A stretch of DNA of 64,000 bases, taken from positions 1,612,001 to 1,676,000 of the forward strand of contig NZ_JBBKTU010000001.1 of the NCBI RefSeq assembly GCF_037892605.1, in the 5' to 3' direction. This document shows, piece after piece, positions 60,930 to 64,000 of the stretch. The DNA is from Lacibacter sp. H407 (GTDB taxonomy: Bacteria > Bacteroidota > Bacteroidia > Chitinophagales > Chitinophagaceae). The notes beneath the pieces were generated by a model. That model was given only the letters and a program-made list of their open reading frames with translations. It searched no databases and was not told the origin of the DNA. Every line of letters starts with the position of its first letter. The first letter of the stretch is position 1. The position numbers were made by a program, and so were the translations under genes.

Positions 60930-61500
60930 TGGATTCAACCATATCAATCTTATAAAAAAAGCAGCAGCACTACTAACGGGCTGCTTTTTTTTCTTTGCCT
61001 GTGAAAATGATATCGCAGTGATTCGTGATCTGCAACGCAGCCGCTTGTCGGTTGATGAAGTGAAAGATGTAACCAGCTACCAAAGCCAGGGTGGACGGGT
61101 AAAAGCAAAGCTCATGGCACCCCTCATGCTTCGTTATTTTGACAGTGTGCCACGGGTTGAATTTCCGAATTCATTACATGTAGATTTTTATAACGATAGT
61201 CTGCAGATTGAAAGTTATCTCGACGCAAAAAAAGCATGGTATTACGAACAACAGGGTCGTATTACACTTACGGACAGTGTAGTGGTGATCCGAATTGATG
61301 GCGATACTCTCAAAACAGACGAATTATTCTGGGATCAGAACACGCACAAACTGTACACAAAAAAAGACGTCGAGATCAGACAAAAAACAAAAACTATTTT
61401 CGGCAAGGGCTTCGAAAGCGATGAACAGTTGAAAAATGGTCGTATTGATTCTCCAACTGGTTTTATACTGGTGGGCGCATCAAAGTTTGCAGGTAACTAA
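60922..61500 (+). CDS. lptC: LptC-related lipopolysaccharide export lipoprotein
   Basis: 192 residues from ATG 60922, which overlaps the stop of the upstream gene by 8 bases; a GTG at 60895 would add nine residues. The hydrophobic start ends in a lipobox F-F-A-C. The mature part has the LptC/OstA jelly-roll pattern (M-A-P-L-M-L-R-Y, F-P-N-S-L-H-V-D-F, W-Y-Y-E-Q-Q-G-R-I, G-K-G-F-E-S-D). LptC carries lipopolysaccharide across the periplasm. Confidence 0.85.
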   Translation: MINGFNHINLIKKAAALLTGCFFFFACENDIAVIRDLQRSRLSVDEVKDVTSYQSQGGRVKAKLMAPLMLRYFDSVPRVEFPNSLHVDFYNDSLQIESYLDAKKAWYYEQQGRITLTDSVVVIRIDGDTLKTDELFWDQNTHKLYTKKDVEIRQKTKTIFGKGFESDEQLKNGRIDSPTGFILVGASKFAGN

Positions 61501-61553
61501 TGCAGTATCATACGTAGTAAATCACAATCTGATTACAACAGTTTTGTTGAATG

Positions 61554-61586
61554 TTGGCAGAATACAAAACTTCGACATTATCTTTG
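61554..61586 (+). promoter_or_regulatory. Bacteroidota-type promoter for the MarR gene
   Basis: TATCTTTG at 61579-61586 matches the TAnnTTTG -7 box exactly. TTGG at 61554-61557, 21 bases upstream, is a 3-of-4 match to the TTTG -33 box. The MarR start lies about 75 bases downstream. Confidence 0.5.
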
Positions 61587-61660
61587 AAACCTACCACATC
61601 ATCTAATCTGTAATACCAGCCAGTTGAAAACAAAAACACCTGCATAAAAAACAACGGCTT

Positions 61661-62116
61661 ATGGGTATTGAACAGGATATACAACAAATCAGAAAATTCA
61701 GGAACGAACATCACAAAACAGTGGTGAATCTCATCTTCACCCACAACTGGGTGACCGAACAACTAAAACAATTTTTAGAGAACGAAGATCTTACATTGCA
61801 GCAATACAATATTCTGCGCATTTTACGTGGAAGCGAAAAACCACTTTCTACCTTACAGATCAGGGAGCGCATGCTGGATAAAATGAGCGATACCAGCAGG
61901 ATCGTTGACCGGCTTATTCTAAAAGCACTGGCCAAAAAAACGATCAGCAAACGGGATAAGCGATTGGTAGATGTTACCATCACCGCAAAAGGGAAAAAGC
62001 TGTTGGAAAAATTAGACAGTACACAATCCTTTATTGATGGCGTAATGCAAAACATTACTGAACAGGAAGCCAAAGAACTGAACTGTCTGCTCGACAAAGT
62101 GCGTGGTTCTGTTTAA
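61661..62116 (+). CDS. MarR-family transcriptional regulator
   Basis: 151 residues, all-alpha with a winged helix (about 45-115). Typical blocks are L-T-L-Q-Q-Y-N-I-L-R-I-L, the recognition region S-D-T-S-R-I-V-D-R-L and the wing K-R-D-K-R-L-V-D-V-T-I-T. MarR proteins repress nearby or stress genes and release DNA on binding small molecules. It lies 9 bases upstream of the GHL10 gene and has its own candidate promoter. Confidence 0.9.
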   Translation: MGIEQDIQQIRKFRNEHHKTVVNLIFTHNWVTEQLKQFLENEDLTLQQYNILRILRGSEKPLSTLQIRERMLDKMSDTSRIVDRLILKALAKKTISKRDKRLVDVTITAKGKKLLEKLDSTQSFIDGVMQNITEQEAKELNCLLDKVRGSV

Positions 62117-62125
62117 TTTCGGGGA

Positions 62126-63331
62126 ATGATGCGTGTTTCATTTCTTTTCATTTTTTTTATTGCCGCTGTTTGTTCAACAGCACAAACCAACCGTGAGTTC
62201 AGAGCTGTTTGGATAGCCACCGTTGATAATATTGACTGGCCATCAAAAAAGGGCATTCCTGTTGATTCACAAAAGGCAGAGTTCATCCGTATTCTCGATC
62301 TGCACAAAAGCAATGGGATGAATGCAGTGATCATGCAGGTGCGCCCCGCAACTGATGCATTTTATCCATCACCTTACGAACCCTGGAGCGAATGGTTGAG
62401 TGGTGTACAAGGTAAACCACCTTCACCTTATTATGATCCATTGCAGTTTATGATCACGGAAACGCATAAACGAAATATGGAATTCCATGCATGGTGTAAT
62501 CCTTATCGTGCCGATTTCAGCATTGGGAAAGCATCGATTGCTCCATTGCATATAACACGTCTGCATCCTCAATGGTTTTTAGACTATGGCGGTAAAAAAT
62601 ATTTTGATCCAGGTAATAAAGAAGCACAGGCATTTGTAATAGAAGTGATCCGTGATATGACGGAACGTTATGATGTAGATGCCATTCACTTCGATGATTA
62701 TTTTTATCCGTATCGGATCGCTGGAAAAGAGTTTCCGGATTCAGTTACGTATCAACAATATAAAAAGGGACTTGCAAAAGATGATTGGCGCAGAAGCAAT
62801 GTTGATTCTGTAATTGTTGGGTTGAGCCGTATGATCAAACAAACAAAACCATGGGTGAAGTTTGGCATCAGTCCGTTTGGTGTATGGCGCAACAACGATA
62901 GAGATCCGATGGGCAGTAATACAAAAGCCGGCCAAACGAACTACGATGATCTGTATGCAGATATTCTCTTGTGGTTAAAAAAAGATTGGATCGATTATGT
63001 GGCACCGCAACTCTATTGGGAATTTGGGCACAAAGCAGCGCCATATGAAGTGTTGATCGATTGGTGGAGCAAACACAGTTATGGCAAGCATTGTTATATT
63101 GGCCTTGGCATCTATCGTGCAGGCAGCAGTGATGTTTGGAAAGACAGCACACTGATCCCACGCCAGATTGAACTGCTTCGTAATACGCCCAATATACAGG
63201 GGATGATCTTTTTCAGCAGTAAATCGTTCAATAAAAATCCAAATGGCTGGAACGATAGTTTGCGATTGCATTACTTTAAAGAACCTGCACTGATCCCTGA
63301 GATGGAATGGATGAGTAAAAGAAATAGATGA
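62126..63331 (+). CDS. GHL10-domain (DUF187/YddW-like) glycosyl hydrolase-like protein
   Basis: 401 residues, secreted (signal ending near C-S-T-A-Q). The domain begins F-R-A-V-W-I-A-T-V and N-I-D-W-P-S, then has M-Q-V-R-P-A-T-D, H-A-W-C-N-P-Y-R and H-F-D-D-Y-F-Y-P-Y, matching the GHL10 TIM barrel. Known relatives act on envelope glycans, including peptidoglycan-type substrates, but the role here is not known. It ends at a strong terminator. Confidence 0.87.
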   Translation: MMRVSFLFIFFIAAVCSTAQTNREFRAVWIATVDNIDWPSKKGIPVDSQKAEFIRILDLHKSNGMNAVIMQVRPATDAFYPSPYEPWSEWLSGVQGKPPSPYYDPLQFMITETHKRNMEFHAWCNPYRADFSIGKASIAPLHITRLHPQWFLDYGGKKYFDPGNKEAQAFVIEVIRDMTERYDVDAIHFDDYFYPYRIAGKEFPDSVTYQQYKKGLAKDDWRRSNVDSVIVGLSRMIKQTKPWVKFGISPFGVWRNNDRDPMGSNTKAGQTNYDDLYADILLWLKKDWIDYVAPQLYWEFGHKAAPYEVLIDWWSKHSYGKHCYIGLGIYRAGSSDVWKDSTLIPRQIELLRNTPNIQGMIFFSSKSFNKNPNGWNDSLRLHYFKEPALIPEMEWMSKRNR

Positions 63332-63340
63332 ACAGCATAA

Positions 63341-63374
63341 AAAAAACCGGAAGAGTAATCTTCCGGTTTTTTAG
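63341..63374. terminator. Bidirectional rho-independent terminator
   Basis: A 14-bp perfect stem: AAAAAACCGGAAGA at 63341-63354 pairs with 63359-63372 around the loop GTAA. A and T runs on each side allow termination for both the GHL10 gene and the convergent minus-strand gene. Confidence 0.95.
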
Positions 63375-63391
63375 TATTTACAAGTAGATTT

Positions 63392-64000
63392 TTATTCGCA
63401 ATGGTAGAGCGTGATCCAATTGCCAATGCGACCTGCAGCAGCAGCCACATCTTTATTCTTCCAATTCTTCAGATTTGAAGGAGTCAGTTTTGGTAAACTG
63501 CTTAACCAATCTTCAACAATTTGAACATCGGCCCAAACAGAAGCAGTTGGTAAAACATTGTCAGCGCTGAGCTTAATTGCCGCAACCTGTAAAAATGCTT
63601 TTTTAGTATCAGCAATACCACCCGCATTTGATGAGTTCCAGATCGCTTTCCCTTCTGCCTGGGTGTAATGATGTCCGCCAATAGTTACATTGCCGTCATC
63701 GGCACCATTTACATCGGGCCAAACCAAGTTTGGTTTTGCAAACCAGTAACCTTGACTAAAGCTGCAACCTTCCAATGGGCCTTCGGGTTTGCACGCAAAA
63801 CCAGGGAAGCAGAATGTACCACAACCTGAGTTTCCACCACTCTTATAATAAGCAGTAGCAGCAGGGTTTACCAATACATCAATATCGATGGTTAAGCTAT
63901 AATATGTTTTTGCTGAGCCAGATGTACCAACATCAAACTTCACAACATTATCAGTAATATTACAACCTGTGTTTGGCAATGATGGATCGGGTACAAATGT
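63392..64000 (-). CDS. Secreted Cys-rich protein of unknown function, N-terminal part outside window
   Basis: The frame is open to the window edge at 64000, so at least 203 residues are seen and the start is missing. The visible part begins with a beta-rich stretch (V-K-F-D-V-G-T, then Y-S-L-T-I-D-I-D-V), then a Cys-rich segment (G-C-G-T-F-C-F-P-G, E-G-C-S-F-S-Q-G-Y-W-F), then a helical domain with V-T-I-G-G-H-H-Y-T-Q-A-E-G-K-A-I-W and W-L-S-S-L-P. I recall the S-Q-G-Y-W-F / G-G-H-x-Y-T-Q-A-E pattern from other secreted Bacteroidota proteins but know no function. There is no C-terminal sorting domain; the protein ends Y-H-C-E. Confidence 0.7.
   Translation of the reverse strand, partial: TFVPDPSLPNTGCNITDNVVKFDVGTSGSAKTYYSLTIDIDVLVNPAATAYYKSGGNSGCGTFCFPGFACKPEGPLEGCSFSQGYWFAKPNLVWPDVNGADDGNVTIGGHHYTQAEGKAIWNSSNAGGIADTKKAFLQVAAIKLSADNVLPTASVWADVQIVEDWLSSLPKLTPSNLKNWKNKDVAAAAGRIGNWITLYHCE

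Overview
The window comes from a member of the Bacteroidota, most likely a soil or freshwater Chitinophagaceae relative. This is inferred from a SusC/SusD pair, the typical signal peptides and lipoboxes, A/T-rich spacers with weak Shine-Dalgarno sequences, a promoter with a TAnnTTTG box, and the moderate GC content. No rRNA or ribosomal protein is present, so the taxonomy is an inference. I see no tRNA, CRISPR, prophage or insertion sequence.

Layout. (A) 1-31939, plus strand: about 32 kb of almost unbroken, tightly spaced secreted hemicellulose enzymes. These are a CE20/SASA-type acetylesterase (cut by the window edge), GH35, CE15, GH95, four CE1-like esterase genes (five esterase domains), CE6, GH127, GH51, three GH43 and CE4. 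Set among them is an oxidative/uronate group: a PQQ dehydrogenase with an inserted cytochrome c, a bicupin with a C-terminal ferredoxin-like domain, a right-handed beta-helix protein, a lipoprotein fusing KdgF-like cupins to an SMP-30 lactonase, and a GFOR-like oxidoreductase with a Tat signal. (B) 32024-37932, minus strand: an AraC regulator followed by a gluconokinase, a BASS transporter, an exported RraA-like aldolase and a Tat-exported sugar-acid dehydratase. (C) 38162-42980: SusC/SusD, divergent from AraC. (D) 43142-52950: one operon-like run of aldehyde dehydrogenase, IlvD/Edd pentonate dehydratase, SMP-30 lactonase, esterase, FAH-family dehydratase, GH10, GntP permease and a second GH10. 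(E) 53106-63331: mainly housekeeping genes (S9 peptidase, MeaB, O-antigen ligase and glycosyltransferase, Lon-domain protein, CoaX, an outer membrane protein, LptC, MarR, GHL10). (F) The end of a secreted Cys-rich protein on the minus strand.

How it could work. Esterases and arabinofuranosidases strip the side chains of arabino(glucurono)xylan, and perhaps of xyloglucan. GH10 and GH43 enzymes cut the backbone, and SusC/SusD take up oligosaccharides. The striking feature is what follows. The window holds no xylose isomerase or xylulokinase, but it holds a complete candidate Weimberg route. A periplasmic PQQ or GFOR-like aldose oxidation would give a lactone, SMP-30 lipoproteins would open it, and GntP would import the aldonate. 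IlvD/Edd dehydratase, FAH-family dehydratase and 2-oxoglutarate semialdehyde dehydrogenase would then yield 2-oxoglutarate. Region B could be a second, partly extracytoplasmic dehydratase/aldolase branch. The enzyme families are read from sequence motifs; the combined pathway is an inference.
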